Assembly (NCBI GenBank): GCA_910578645.1
Contig: CAJTQI010000002.1
Span: 434,001 to 498,000 of the forward strand
Length of the DNA: 64,000 nt
Source: an uncultured Lachnospiraceae bacterium
GTDB lineage: Bacteria; Bacillota; Clostridia; Lachnospirales; Lachnospiraceae
Direction: 5' to 3'
A program made the translations under genes and the position numbers. Each line of letters starts with the position of its first letter. The first letter of the stretch is position 1. Under the pieces are notes generated by a model. That model ran no database searches and was not told the DNA's origin. It was given only the letters and a program-made list of their open reading frames with translations. Of this stretch, positions 24,858-33,553 are shown piece after piece.

Positions 24858-26048
24858 ATGAGTAGATTTAAACGTATTTTTACTATTGTGATTGACTCTC
24901 TTGGTGTAGGGGCTCTTGATGATGCGGCGGCGTATGGCGATGCGGGGACGGATACCCTGGGGCATATCGCGGCATCTGTTGAGAACTTCCACATTCCCAA
25001 CCTGCACAAGCTTGGCATGGCGAACTTGCATTTCCTGGCAGGGGTAGCGCCTGTGGAGAAGCCCCTTGCCTACTATATGAAGATGAAAGAGGCAAGCGTG
25101 GGCAAGGATACAATGACCGGACATTGGGAGATGATGGGCCTTCATGTCACCACGCCCTTCCGCACTTTTACGGAGACCGGCTTCCCGCAGGAACTTCTGG
25201 ACGAACTGTCTATAAGAACCGGCCGCACCATCATCGGCAACAAGAGCGCCAGCGGGACGGAAATTTTGGAAGAACTGGCGGAGGAGGAAATTGCCACAGG
25301 GCACATGATTGTATACACATCGGCGGATTCCGTGTTGCAGATTTGCGGCAATGAGGAGACTTTTGGTCTGGACGAACTGTACCGCTGTTGTGAGATTGCC
25401 AGGGAAATCACCATGAAAGACGAATGGAAAGTAGGCAGGGTGATTGCCAGGCCCTACGTGGGAAAGAAGAGGGGAGAGTTTAAGCGTACCAGTAACCGGC
25501 ACGATTATGCCCTGAAACCATATGGAAGGACTGCACTGAACGTGTTGAAAGATGCCGGGCTTGACGTTATCTCTGTGGGTAAAATATTTGATATCTTCGA
25601 CGGGGAAGGGTTGACCCAGTCCAACAAATCCAAGAGTTCCGTACACGGCATGGAACAGACGATTGAGATTGCAGGACAGGATTTCAACGGACTATGTTAT
25701 GTAAACTTAGTGGATTTCGACGCGCTGTGGGGACACCGCAGGAATGTGAAAGGATACGCCGAAGAGCTGGAGAGATTCGACGAGAAACTTGGAACGCTGT
25801 TAGGGCTTTTGCGGGATGACGATTTGTTGATACTCACCGCTGACCACGGAAATGACCCTACCCACACAGGAACCGACCATACGAGGGAAAAAGTACCGTT
25901 TTTAGCATACTCTCCTTCCATGCAAGGAGCGGGCAGTCTGCCTGAGGCGGAGAATTTTGCACTGATTGGAGCCACGATTACAGAGAATTTCGGTTTGCAG
26001 ATGCCGGAAGGAACGATAGGGGAATCGATTCTTGGACGGTTGAAATAG
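24858..26048 (+). CDS. deoB: Phosphopentomutase
   Basis: 396 residues. It interconverts (deoxy)ribose-1-phosphate and -5-phosphate. Metal-binding and catalytic motifs of the alkaline phosphatase-like superfamily are clear: IVIDSLGVGA, DTLGHIA, KDTMTGHWEMMG (Thr nucleophile), TADHGNDPT and TDHTREKVPFL. ATG 24858 is chosen because GGAG lies six bases before it; ATG 24846 overlaps that site. It works with DeoD just upstream in nucleoside breakdown. A structured leader lies between the two genes. Confidence 0.96.
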   Translation: MSRFKRIFTIVIDSLGVGALDDAAAYGDAGTDTLGHIAASVENFHIPNLHKLGMANLHFLAGVAPVEKPLAYYMKMKEASVGKDTMTGHWEMMGLHVTTPFRTFTETGFPQELLDELSIRTGRTIIGNKSASGTEILEELAEEEIATGHMIVYTSADSVLQICGNEETFGLDELYRCCEIAREITMKDEWKVGRVIARPYVGKKRGEFKRTSNRHDYALKPYGRTALNVLKDAGLDVISVGKIFDIFDGEGLTQSNKSKSSVHGMEQTIEIAGQDFNGLCYVNLVDFDALWGHRRNVKGYAEELERFDEKLGTLLGLLRDDDLLILTADHGNDPTHTGTDHTREKVPFLAYSPSMQGAGSLPEAENFALIGATITENFGLQMPEGTIGESILGRLK

Positions 26049-26087
26049 ATGCCGTTTGGCGGTTGTATGTTGAAAGGAGTTACATAA

Positions 26088-26696
26088 ATGGATACAAATA
26101 TGGTTATAGAGATGGTGGGGTATTTTGCATCTTTGCTCGTACTGGTATCCTTCTTAATGTCGTCCGTCATCAAGCTGCGGATTGTAAATTCCGTCGGCTC
26201 GTTCATTTTTGCGGTGTATGCGGTGATTATCCATTCATATCCTACGGCTTTGATGAATTTCTGTCTTGTGGGGATTAACCTCTATTACCTGCGTAAGCTT
26301 TTGAAATCCACCAGGCAGTATGCCGTGACGACGGAGGAGCCGGGAAACGCTTCCTTGCAGTATTTTCTTAATTACTATAAGGAAGATATCCTGAAGTTTT
26401 TTCCGGATTATGGTTCCGGGAAGAAAGAAGTGGATGCAGCCTATGTGGTTTGGCATAATGCTGTTCCGGCAGGAGTGACGCTTGGGCAGGAGCATAAAGA
26501 CGGGAGTTTCGAGATTGCCGTGGACTATACCACACCTCAGTACCGAGATTGTTCGGTGGGGAAATATTTGTATGCCCAAATGGCGGCACAGGGCATCTCA
26601 AATCTTTCTTTTCCGGATGCCCCGGGCGGACATGTGGATTATTTAAGAAAAATGGGATTTGTGGAGGAAAACGGGGTTTACCGGAAAAAGTTGTAG
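26088..26696 (+). CDS. Fusion of a YgjV-like membrane domain with a GNAT-like domain
   Basis: 202 residues. The first 80 form three or so membrane helices in the YgjV/inner-membrane-protein pattern (MVGYFASLLVLVSFLMSSVI and then LRIVNSVGSFIFAVYAVII). The C-terminal 110 residues look like a reduced GNAT acetyltransferase fold (FEIAVDYTTPQYRDCSVGKYL, then a FPDAPGGHVDYLRKMGF end), with an acceptor unknown. It starts 40 bases after deoB with a GAAAGGAG site, so it may be co-transcribed. A terminator follows. Confidence 0.75.
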   Translation: MDTNMVIEMVGYFASLLVLVSFLMSSVIKLRIVNSVGSFIFAVYAVIIHSYPTALMNFCLVGINLYYLRKLLKSTRQYAVTTEEPGNASLQYFLNYYKEDILKFFPDYGSGKKEVDAAYVVWHNAVPAGVTLGQEHKDGSFEIAVDYTTPQYRDCSVGKYLYAQMAAQGISNLSFPDAPGGHVDYLRKMGFVEENGVYRKKL

Positions 26697-26718
26697 TGAG
26701 AAGATTGGGATATATGTG

Positions 26719-26751
26719 TAGAGGACTGTTTTATGACAGCCCTCTAAATTT
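26719..26751 (+). terminator. Rho-independent terminator after the YgjV-GNAT gene
   Basis: An 11-bp stem (TAGAGGACTGT/ACAGCCCTCTA, one mismatch) with a six-base loop is followed by AATTTTT. Confidence 0.75.
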
Positions 26752-26849
26752 TTGTGTTTTACCTGTTTTGCGCTATCTGGGAAAATATGTGCGCTGTTGC
26801 CAAATATGTGCTATGATTGTTAAAGAGGACAAGGCAGGGAGCCATTTTC

Positions 26850-28565
26850 ATGTACGGAGAAATCAAAACTTGGATAGTAACAACTGCATGTACCATGTTT
26901 TTCGGGTTCTTTTTATGTAACCCCATACGCAGCTATGCTTATGGGGAGGACATTTATTTTGGCACAAATGAGGACTATCTTTTATCCGGTGAGAAACCCG
27001 ACTTCAGGGCGGAGGGGCATTATCTGGAGTTTGTTTTTGATGAGAACTATACAGTTGAAACAGGGGATACACTATGGGGAATCGCACAATCTTATTGTGG
27101 AAATGGCGCATATTACAGACAGATTATGGCTGATAACGCCGATGTGGCAGGCAGGCCAAAGCTGCTTATGCCCGGAACGCAGTTAAGGATTAGGAGAAAT
27201 CTGTATACCAGTGCCGGGCTTGATGATTATATCAACAGTGATGTCTTTCAAAATGATATGTTGGTGGATGACCCAGGCGCTTTTACGATGGAGGATTTTA
27301 TTGCGCCTTATAGGATTTTTGCCAGTGTGCCTTATGTGAATGATTTGCAGGAGGCAGACCCTTATGCGCATTGGGAGGAATTTCAGGCGGAAGTAAGAAG
27401 GTGCAGTGAACAGGTGTGCGGTGGCCGGGTTTCCGGTCTTTCTTTTGAGCGATGCCAGGTGACGGGGGTAGGGCCCTTGTGCAGTTACAGTTTTTCTTTT
27501 GATGCGGAAGGAAAGGAATACGTCATAATTGCCTGTATTTGTTACAGCCCTACGACCAAAAGCGAAGCCTACGCCTTATGTGATATGGATTATTGTACGG
27601 AGACGGAACTTAAGGAGGCGAAGGGAAAGGCATTCTATGCGGCCGTCACTTATTTAAATCCGGGTATTTATTATGTGAAGACGCAGGACTATGCAGGTGG
27701 AGAGGACTGGAAGTATCCGCAGCTGCGCAATCCTTTTACGGATGCTATGCACTGCCTGTATACGGGGCCTCTTGTACAGGCCAAAGATTATTCTGACATG
27801 AACGTCATTAAATGGAAAGAACCGGCATTTGAACAGGCGGTTCGGGAAGAACTTGCGCGTTTGTGGCAGCTTACGCCTGCGGAAAAAGAAGCATTTATGG
27901 AGCGGGATATGACGGCATCCGATTTAAGCCAGATAGAAGAAATTCTTCTTGTCTACCGGGCCAAGGCTTTTAAACAGGATGAAAGCCTGTGCGTACAACT
28001 GAACGGATACGAAGGCTCGTGGTACAATATCCAGGGGACGGAGGTGACGGCAGGAACATTTGGCTCGTCAGACCTTCTTACCACGTTAGATGATTTGAGG
28101 AATTTCCCACAGTTAAAATGCCTGGATATTAATATGAGGGGCTCTTCCATCACGGATTTCTCCTGCATCGGGGAATTGACGCAATTGCGCATACTGCGGT
28201 GTGATATCTGGTCGGAGTCGGTACAGATAGAGAGCGTGGATTTCCTGGGCAGCCTGGTGAATTTGCGGACCCTGCTTTTAGGCGGATGGCAGGGCGGACG
28301 TTTCACGAATTTTTTTGGAAATGTCAGGGATTTATCCGTGCTGAGAAACTGTCCCCGGCTTGCCTATCTGACTTTGCTTACGGGCAATGTGAAGAATTAT
28401 GATTTTCTGGGGGATTTGCCGGAAATTTATTATTTTCGCTTAAACGGCTCCGGGAATCACAGCGAGAATATCGTGCCCGACATAGCGCTTTTGCCCAATG
28501 CCTGTTTTGTTGAGCTGTATGGTGACAGCGTGCGGTTTGAAGTGGGAGACGGATATGCGCAGTGA
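26850..28565 (+). CDS. Secreted LysM protein with leucine-rich C-terminal repeats
   Basis: 571 residues. A signal peptide (MYGEIKTWIVTTACTMFFGF, then FLCNPIRSYAYG) is followed by one LysM domain (about 68-115; YTVETGDTLWGIAQSYCGNG), a middle region without a recognised fold (about 120-390) and a C-terminal run of degenerate leucine-rich repeats (about 405-560; LDDLRNFPQLKCLDI, LTQLRILRC, LVNLRTLLLGG). It is likely exported and held in the cell wall by LysM, with the repeats binding another molecule. ATG 26850 has GGGAG upstream. Its stop codon lies inside a CAGTGAACAAAGGGTA repeat copy. Confidence 0.8.
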   Translation: MYGEIKTWIVTTACTMFFGFFLCNPIRSYAYGEDIYFGTNEDYLLSGEKPDFRAEGHYLEFVFDENYTVETGDTLWGIAQSYCGNGAYYRQIMADNADVAGRPKLLMPGTQLRIRRNLYTSAGLDDYINSDVFQNDMLVDDPGAFTMEDFIAPYRIFASVPYVNDLQEADPYAHWEEFQAEVRRCSEQVCGGRVSGLSFERCQVTGVGPLCSYSFSFDAEGKEYVIIACICYSPTTKSEAYALCDMDYCTETELKEAKGKAFYAAVTYLNPGIYYVKTQDYAGGEDWKYPQLRNPFTDAMHCLYTGPLVQAKDYSDMNVIKWKEPAFEQAVREELARLWQLTPAEKEAFMERDMTASDLSQIEEILLVYRAKAFKQDESLCVQLNGYEGSWYNIQGTEVTAGTFGSSDLLTTLDDLRNFPQLKCLDINMRGSSITDFSCIGELTQLRILRCDIWSESVQIESVDFLGSLVNLRTLLLGGWQGGRFTNFFGNVRDLSVLRNCPRLAYLTLLTGNVKNYDFLGDLPEIYYFRLNGSGNHSENIVPDIALLPNACFVELYGDSVRFEVGDGYAQ

Positions 28566-28575
28566 ACAAAGGGTA
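28560..28575 (-). repeat. Copy of the CCTTTGTTCACTGAGGGTA family at a stop codon
   Basis: CAGTGAACAAAGGGTA (minus-strand family member) contains the TGA stop of the LysM protein gene. It lies 30 bases before the 277-bp element. Confidence 0.55.
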
Positions 28576-28604
28576 TTAATGGCGAAAAGAGAAAAAGACA
28601 TACA

Positions 28605-28881
28605 TACCCTCAGTGAATAAAGGGACACATGCCCTGCGCCATGATATTTGAGCGTTTTTCAGCGTTGTCCTCAATCGGCGTACGTCCGGTACGCCTCAAT
28701 CGTCCGCCTTGAAAATCACTCAAATATCTATGGCCAGGGTCGAAGAGTCGGAAAGAAATCTATTTCAGTTCCTGCAAGGCGCTTGATTGACGCGTACTGG
28801 ACGTACGCGGAATGAAAGCAACATAGCAGGAGCCGAAATGGATTCTTTACCGACCATGTGTCCCTTTGTTCACTGAGGGTA
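28605..28881. mobile_element. 277-bp MITE-like element with 27-bp terminal inverted repeats
   Basis: The left end (28605-28631, starting TACCCTCAGTGAATAAAGGG and ending ACACATG) and the right end (28855-28881) are inverted repeats that match at 26 of 27 positions. The inside has no gene and contains shorter inverted stretches (GCGTACGTCCGGTACGC at 28677-28693). Single end-like copies occur at 11964, 15562, 17327, 28560 and 56215. No transposase is seen, so it would be a non-autonomous element. It lies 35 bases before the GH4 gene. Confidence 0.65.
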
Positions 28882-28915
28882 AGATATTTGAATAATACAT
28901 AGAGGAGGAACGACA

Positions 28916-30241
28916 ATGATAAAAATAACATTTATGGGGGCGGGCAGTACAATCTTTGCAAGAAATGTACTGGGGGACTGTATGTGTACGCCGGCGTTGT
29001 GCGAGAGTGAGATTGCATTGTATGACATTGATGCAAAGCGTCTGGAAGATTCCAGAATTATTCTGTCTGCAATCAACCATAATGTGAACCAAGATAGGGC
29101 GAAGATTAAGACTTACCTGGGCGTGGGGAACAGGAAAGAGGCGTTGTGGGGCGCGGACTTTGTGGTCAACGCCATCCAGGTAGGGGGATACGAGCCCTGT
29201 ACGGTTACGGATTTCGAGATTCCGAAGAAGTACGGTTTAAGACAGACCATTGCAGATACATTAGGGATTGGCGGGATTATGCGCGCCCTGCGCACCATTC
29301 CTGTGATGGAAGGATTCGCCAGGGATATGGAAGAAGTGTGTCCTGATGCGTTATTCTTAAATTACTCTAACCCTATGGCAATGTTGACAGGCTATATGCT
29401 GAAATATACGAAGGTAAAGACGGTGGGACTGTGTCACAGCGTACAGGTATGCTCCAAGACTTTACTGGAAGAATTGGGTATGGAAGACAAGCTGGAGGGC
29501 AGGACGGAACTGATTGCCGGCATCAACCATATGGGATGGCTGCTTGATATCCGGGATAAGGACGGCAACGACCTGTATCCGGAGATTAGGAGACGGGCGC
29601 AAGAGAAAAACACCTCAGGGGAGAAGCATAAGGATATGGTGCGCCTGGAATACATCCGTCACCTGGGATATTACTGCACGGAGTCCAGCGAGCATAACGC
29701 GGAGTATAATCCCCTTTTTATCAAGTCCGGATATCCGGAGATGATTGAAGAGTTTCAGATTCCGCTGGACGAATACCCAAGGCGCTGTATCGAACAGATT
29801 GAGGGATGGAATAAGGAGAGGGAAGATATCTTAAAGGATGGGAAAGTGAGCCATGAGAGGAGCAAAGAATATGCTTCCTACATTATGGAGGCGGTGGTGA
29901 CGGACACGCCATATAAGATTGGCGGCAATGTGCTCAACGACGGGTATATTGAGAATCTTCCCACAGACGCTTGCGTGGAAGTACCATGCTATGTTGATGG
30001 CACAGGCGTACACCCGATGAAGGTGGGCAAACTTCCGACCCAGCTTGCGGCCATGAACTCGTCAAATATCGGGGTACAGTTACTGGCAATCGAGGCGGCA
30101 GTGACAAAAGAGCGCAAGAAGATTTACCAGGCGGCCATGATGGACCCTCATACGGCGGCGGAATTGAATATCAAGGATATCATAGCCATGTGCGATGAGA
30201 TGATTGCGGCCCATGGGGATTACATGAAAGCGTATAGATAA
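28916..30241 (+). CDS. melA: Alpha-galactosidase, glycoside hydrolase family 4
   Basis: 441 residues. GH4 enzymes use NAD+ and Mn2+ in an oxidation-elimination mechanism and act inside the cell on imported galactosides. Visible are the dinucleotide motif FMGAGST (about 5-11), NAIQVGGYEP, YSNPMAM, and the metal-binding GLCHSVQ and GINHMGW motifs. CHSVQ is typical of the alpha-galactosidase/alpha-glucosidase part of the family rather than 6-phospho-beta-glucosidases. AGGAGG precedes ATG 28916. The exact sugar is an inference. Confidence 0.9.
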   Translation: MIKITFMGAGSTIFARNVLGDCMCTPALCESEIALYDIDAKRLEDSRIILSAINHNVNQDRAKIKTYLGVGNRKEALWGADFVVNAIQVGGYEPCTVTDFEIPKKYGLRQTIADTLGIGGIMRALRTIPVMEGFARDMEEVCPDALFLNYSNPMAMLTGYMLKYTKVKTVGLCHSVQVCSKTLLEELGMEDKLEGRTELIAGINHMGWLLDIRDKDGNDLYPEIRRRAQEKNTSGEKHKDMVRLEYIRHLGYYCTESSEHNAEYNPLFIKSGYPEMIEEFQIPLDEYPRRCIEQIEGWNKEREDILKDGKVSHERSKEYASYIMEAVVTDTPYKIGGNVLNDGYIENLPTDACVEVPCYVDGTGVHPMKVGKLPTQLAAMNSSNIGVQLLAIEAAVTKERKKIYQAAMMDPHTAAELNIKDIIAMCDEMIAAHGDYMKAYR

Positions 30242-30300
30242 GATGAAAAGGCATTTTTGACATTTTAGTCTATATAAGTGCAAATGAGGAGGCTCTACAG

Positions 30301-31137
30301 ATGCAAAAAGTTAGGATACGTTATAATCCGTACAGGATGAAGACGTCGATTTCAGTGAATGGCACGGATGTGTGCGAGACGGATGATTATTTGCAGTTTC
30401 GGGAATTTATAGAGACGGATACGCCCTTACAGACGTGGGCGGAACCGGTACCATATAAAGACTGGCATGGGATTCTCAATGAACTGGCGGACGAGGAGTG
30501 TTATGATGAAATAGAAATTGTTTTTGAAGGAAGGCTAATCGATTATGAAGATTTGATGCGGGCATGTGATGCAGCCAATGAAAAGCGGGAAATCAAGTTG
30601 GATATTACATACCGCCTGGAGACAGAGTACTCCGATGCAAAACTGATGCAGAATATCGACGCCGTGATGAAGACGCTTTTGTCGAAGAAGTTTTCAGCTC
30701 TGGTGGACGAGTGCGGGGAACATTCCCAGATTTGGAAGGACTACGGAAATCTTCCGGAGGAGTATCAATTTGCGAAAGACAAGGAATTTAAAATTGTTTT
30801 TGCGGGTCTGTATAGCAGCGGCAAGTCAACCATATTGAACACGCTGATACGCCACAATATACTGCCTACTTCCGATGAGACATGCACATCAAAGACTTGC
30901 AGGCTGAAACATGATAAAAAATTAAAGGGGAAGATTACCCTGGAAGGTTTCGACGAGCAGGGCAATACGGTGATTCGCAAAGAAACCTTTGGCAGCGATG
31001 AGGAATGCCTGAAAAGATTCTGGGAAATTACGCCCCCTTGGGGCGAAGAAGAGCAACCCGGAGAATGTGGACACGATAGAAATCTGTCTGGATTTATCCC
31101 ATCTGTATCCCACGAAGGCGATGGAGAAGGAATTTAA
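30301..31137 (+). pseudogene. Dynamin-like GTPase, N-terminal part (frameshifted)
   Basis: 278 residues from ATG 30301 (GAGGAGG upstream). An N-terminal domain of about 160 residues without a recognised fold precedes the P-loop GLYSSGKSTILNTLI (G1, about 163-177) and a G2-type Thr region (TSDETCTSKTC). After WEITPP the frame runs into unrelated residues and stops at 31137. The other half of the GTPase domain is in the next frame from about 31034. One C fewer in the CCCCC tract at 31033-31037 would restore a single protein of roughly 860 residues. It heads a cassette with a HerA-like ATPase. Confidence 0.75.
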
Positions 31138-32899
31138 CCTGGTCATCGTGGATACGCCTGGGTGCAACAGTTCCAGGAAGAAAGGGCAGGACGAGAATAT
31201 TAAGCAGGACATCGGGATTGCCCTGGACGCCATCAATAATGGAGAAAAGGAAATGGTGGTTATCTGTGCGGATGCACAGGATTATGAGGATGAGAGCCTG
31301 GGGATTTTCCTGAGGAAGATTAATGAGACGGTGCGGGATAAGGACGACAGGGGAGATTTTAACGACAGATTCCTGTTCGTGTTAAATAAATGCGACATGG
31401 CGAAGTACAGCGGAGAGGAAAGCGTAACAGGAAAGAAGGAAAATTTCGCCAGATACCTGATGGACGGTAAGCGGTGGGGTATCGAGGCAAGGGAGGATGC
31501 CCCTGACTTTATACCCAGGATTTTTATGGTGTGTGCTTATATCAAGTTTGCGGTGCAGATGGGCGTTATGGATTTTACGGACGAAGAGGCAGGGGCGGAC
31601 GAAAATAAGCAAAACCTGTTAGACGCTTACGAAAACTTTTATAAAAAGGTAGTTAAATGGAAAAATAAGAATTATTTCTTGTCGGAGGTGTGCGACATAC
31701 CGACATACCGGAAAGAGCAATTGCACGGAAAGTTTGAAGAAGAGGAGGCTGCGGGCAATGAGGGTGAAGCCGTCTCGCTACTGTCAGGAATGGACTGCAT
31801 CGAGGGCGCTATAAGGGATTATATAGCAAGGTATGCATACCCCTTTAAGGTGAGGGACCTTTTGGATACTTTCGATGCGCTGCTACAGGCTCTAAACAAT
31901 ATGACTGAGTTTGAAGACGAGAAATTAAAGAAGCGGATAGAAGACGTGGGAAAAGGAATTTCCGAGAGAGAGGAGGTGGAAAGGGAAAGACAGGAGCAGG
32001 AAAACAGAAAAAGAAAATTAAGTCTCCTGGAAAAAAAGGTAAGAGAGCAAAAACAAAGGATAAATGATATTTCTTTCTCAGCCCAGAAGTTTTTGGCGAT
32101 TAGGAAAGATGTGGAAAAGGCCCTTGAAGCAGAGAAAGATGTCAAAAAAATCAGGGCCCGTGGGAATAAATTCACAAAGAGCGAAATAGATGAATTAGTA
32201 AGTTCTGTCAATGAGATATTTTCCAACGCATTGGATAAGGCAATGGGGCAGTTTGAAAAACTGACAGGCGAATACCAGGAAAAACTAAATGAAATATGTG
32301 AGGAACTGAAAGCCATTGCCCGGGATTTGCAGGATGGCAGCGGTTACGATTTTGAAGGATACCGTTTCGCGGATGCGCTGAGCGTGGCGAAGGTGAAAAG
32401 ACTGGATATAAATTCCCTGCGCAGGCAGATTGAGTCAACGAAAGAAACTGTCACGGAAAAAAAGAAAGTGAAAAAAGATAATCCTATAAAAAAACAAAAA
32501 TATAAATGGTGGCAGGTTGGAAAGAACTTGAAAAAGATGTTCTCTCCTAAAAAAATTACGGTGAAGGTTGATGAGAAGAAAGACTTGTACACTGCAGAGC
32601 CGTTGCAGATATGCCTGGATGATGCCTTGATGGATTTCAGGGAATTATGTGAGAACACAGGGGCAAGCTACAGCGATGACATCGACAAAATGAGAAGACA
32701 GGCTCTTCAAATGGCAGATAATATACCGGAAGATATCAGGGCGGCAGCGGACAGGATTTCAGGGTTTATGAAGAAAATCAATGACTGTGGTAACAATCTT
32801 GCGGCATTGGAGCAGCAGATGGCAGCCATCCGGGAAAACAAAAAGTTTTTGCATAGCCTGATGGAGGAAATTAAAGAGGGAGGTGCGTATTATGTATAA
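31067..32899 (+). pseudogene. Dynamin-like GTPase, C-terminal part (frameshifted)
   Basis: The frame continues the GTPase: the G3 motif DTPGCNSS and G4-like NKCD (LFVLNKCDMAK), then a helical region. Residues about 270-430 are heptad-rich and charged (coiled coil), followed by a basic WWQVGKNLKKMF segment that could touch membranes, then more helix. This fits dynamin-like proteins, which use GTP to tubulate or fuse membranes. GTG 31067 has no clear ribosome site of its own, so it is probably part of the upstream gene. Coding-like residues extend back to 31034 (PLGAKKSNPEN). Confidence 0.75.
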
Positions 32900-33392
32900 T
32901 TTTACTTCTTTTGACAAGGACACATTTTATAAGAATATGAAAGAAAAAAATTATTCCAGGCTGAAAACCAATGTCATCAGTTGCATCCGGAATAATCCTG
33001 CATTCAGGAAGGTGCCGGGAGAGGAGTGCTGCGAGGCGAGGATTGCCATGAATCTTTTGCAGGAGCATGTCCCGGAAATGTTCGGGGAGTATGAAGTGCA
33101 GGTGGGGGAGCGTGCGTACAATGCCGATGAGGCAGCGTCGTGGGACAGAGACTATTTTATTGAGCAGACATTCTTCCTGGGAGAAAACTTTTGTTGGGAG
33201 AGGTTTAGGCATCTGTTGAAAATCGGACAAAAGATTACGGAGGCAAGAGGGACAAATTTTCACAAACCGCAAAAACAGGACAATACAATGTTGGGAAATC
33301 AGGCTGCCAGGCCAGGAATCAGGCAGATTCTGTACAAAATCATAGAAGGAATCAAAGGGATTGTGCACAGGATTATGGCAGCGTCCGAATAG
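32892..33392 (+). CDS. Uncharacterised 166-residue protein in the GTPase-HerA cassette
   Basis: It starts MYNFTSFDKDTFYKNMKEKN and overlaps the GTPase stop by eight bases, with GAGGGAGG just upstream of ATG 32892, so it is translationally coupled to the GTPase. It is charged, mostly helical by composition, and has no signal peptide or membrane helix except a mildly hydrophobic end. I recognise no domain. Its tight coupling suggests a dedicated partner of the GTPase. Confidence 0.75.
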   Translation: MYNFTSFDKDTFYKNMKEKNYSRLKTNVISCIRNNPAFRKVPGEECCEARIAMNLLQEHVPEMFGEYEVQVGERAYNADEAASWDRDYFIEQTFFLGENFCWERFRHLLKIGQKITEARGTNFHKPQKQDNTMLGNQAARPGIRQILYKIIEGIKGIVHRIMAASE

Positions 33393-33553
33393 ATGTTGTA
33401 GAAAGCCGGGCCGCTGTCCGTGGCAGCAAGGCTGACGCGGATGGTTTTTGCGGGAGCATGGGCGGCGCCAAAGTTGACAATGCATATTTGTGTGGGCTGA
33501 GCCGGAGGCCCAGGAGAGATAGAAACTGAGAATACTCCGGCATGGAGGTAAGG

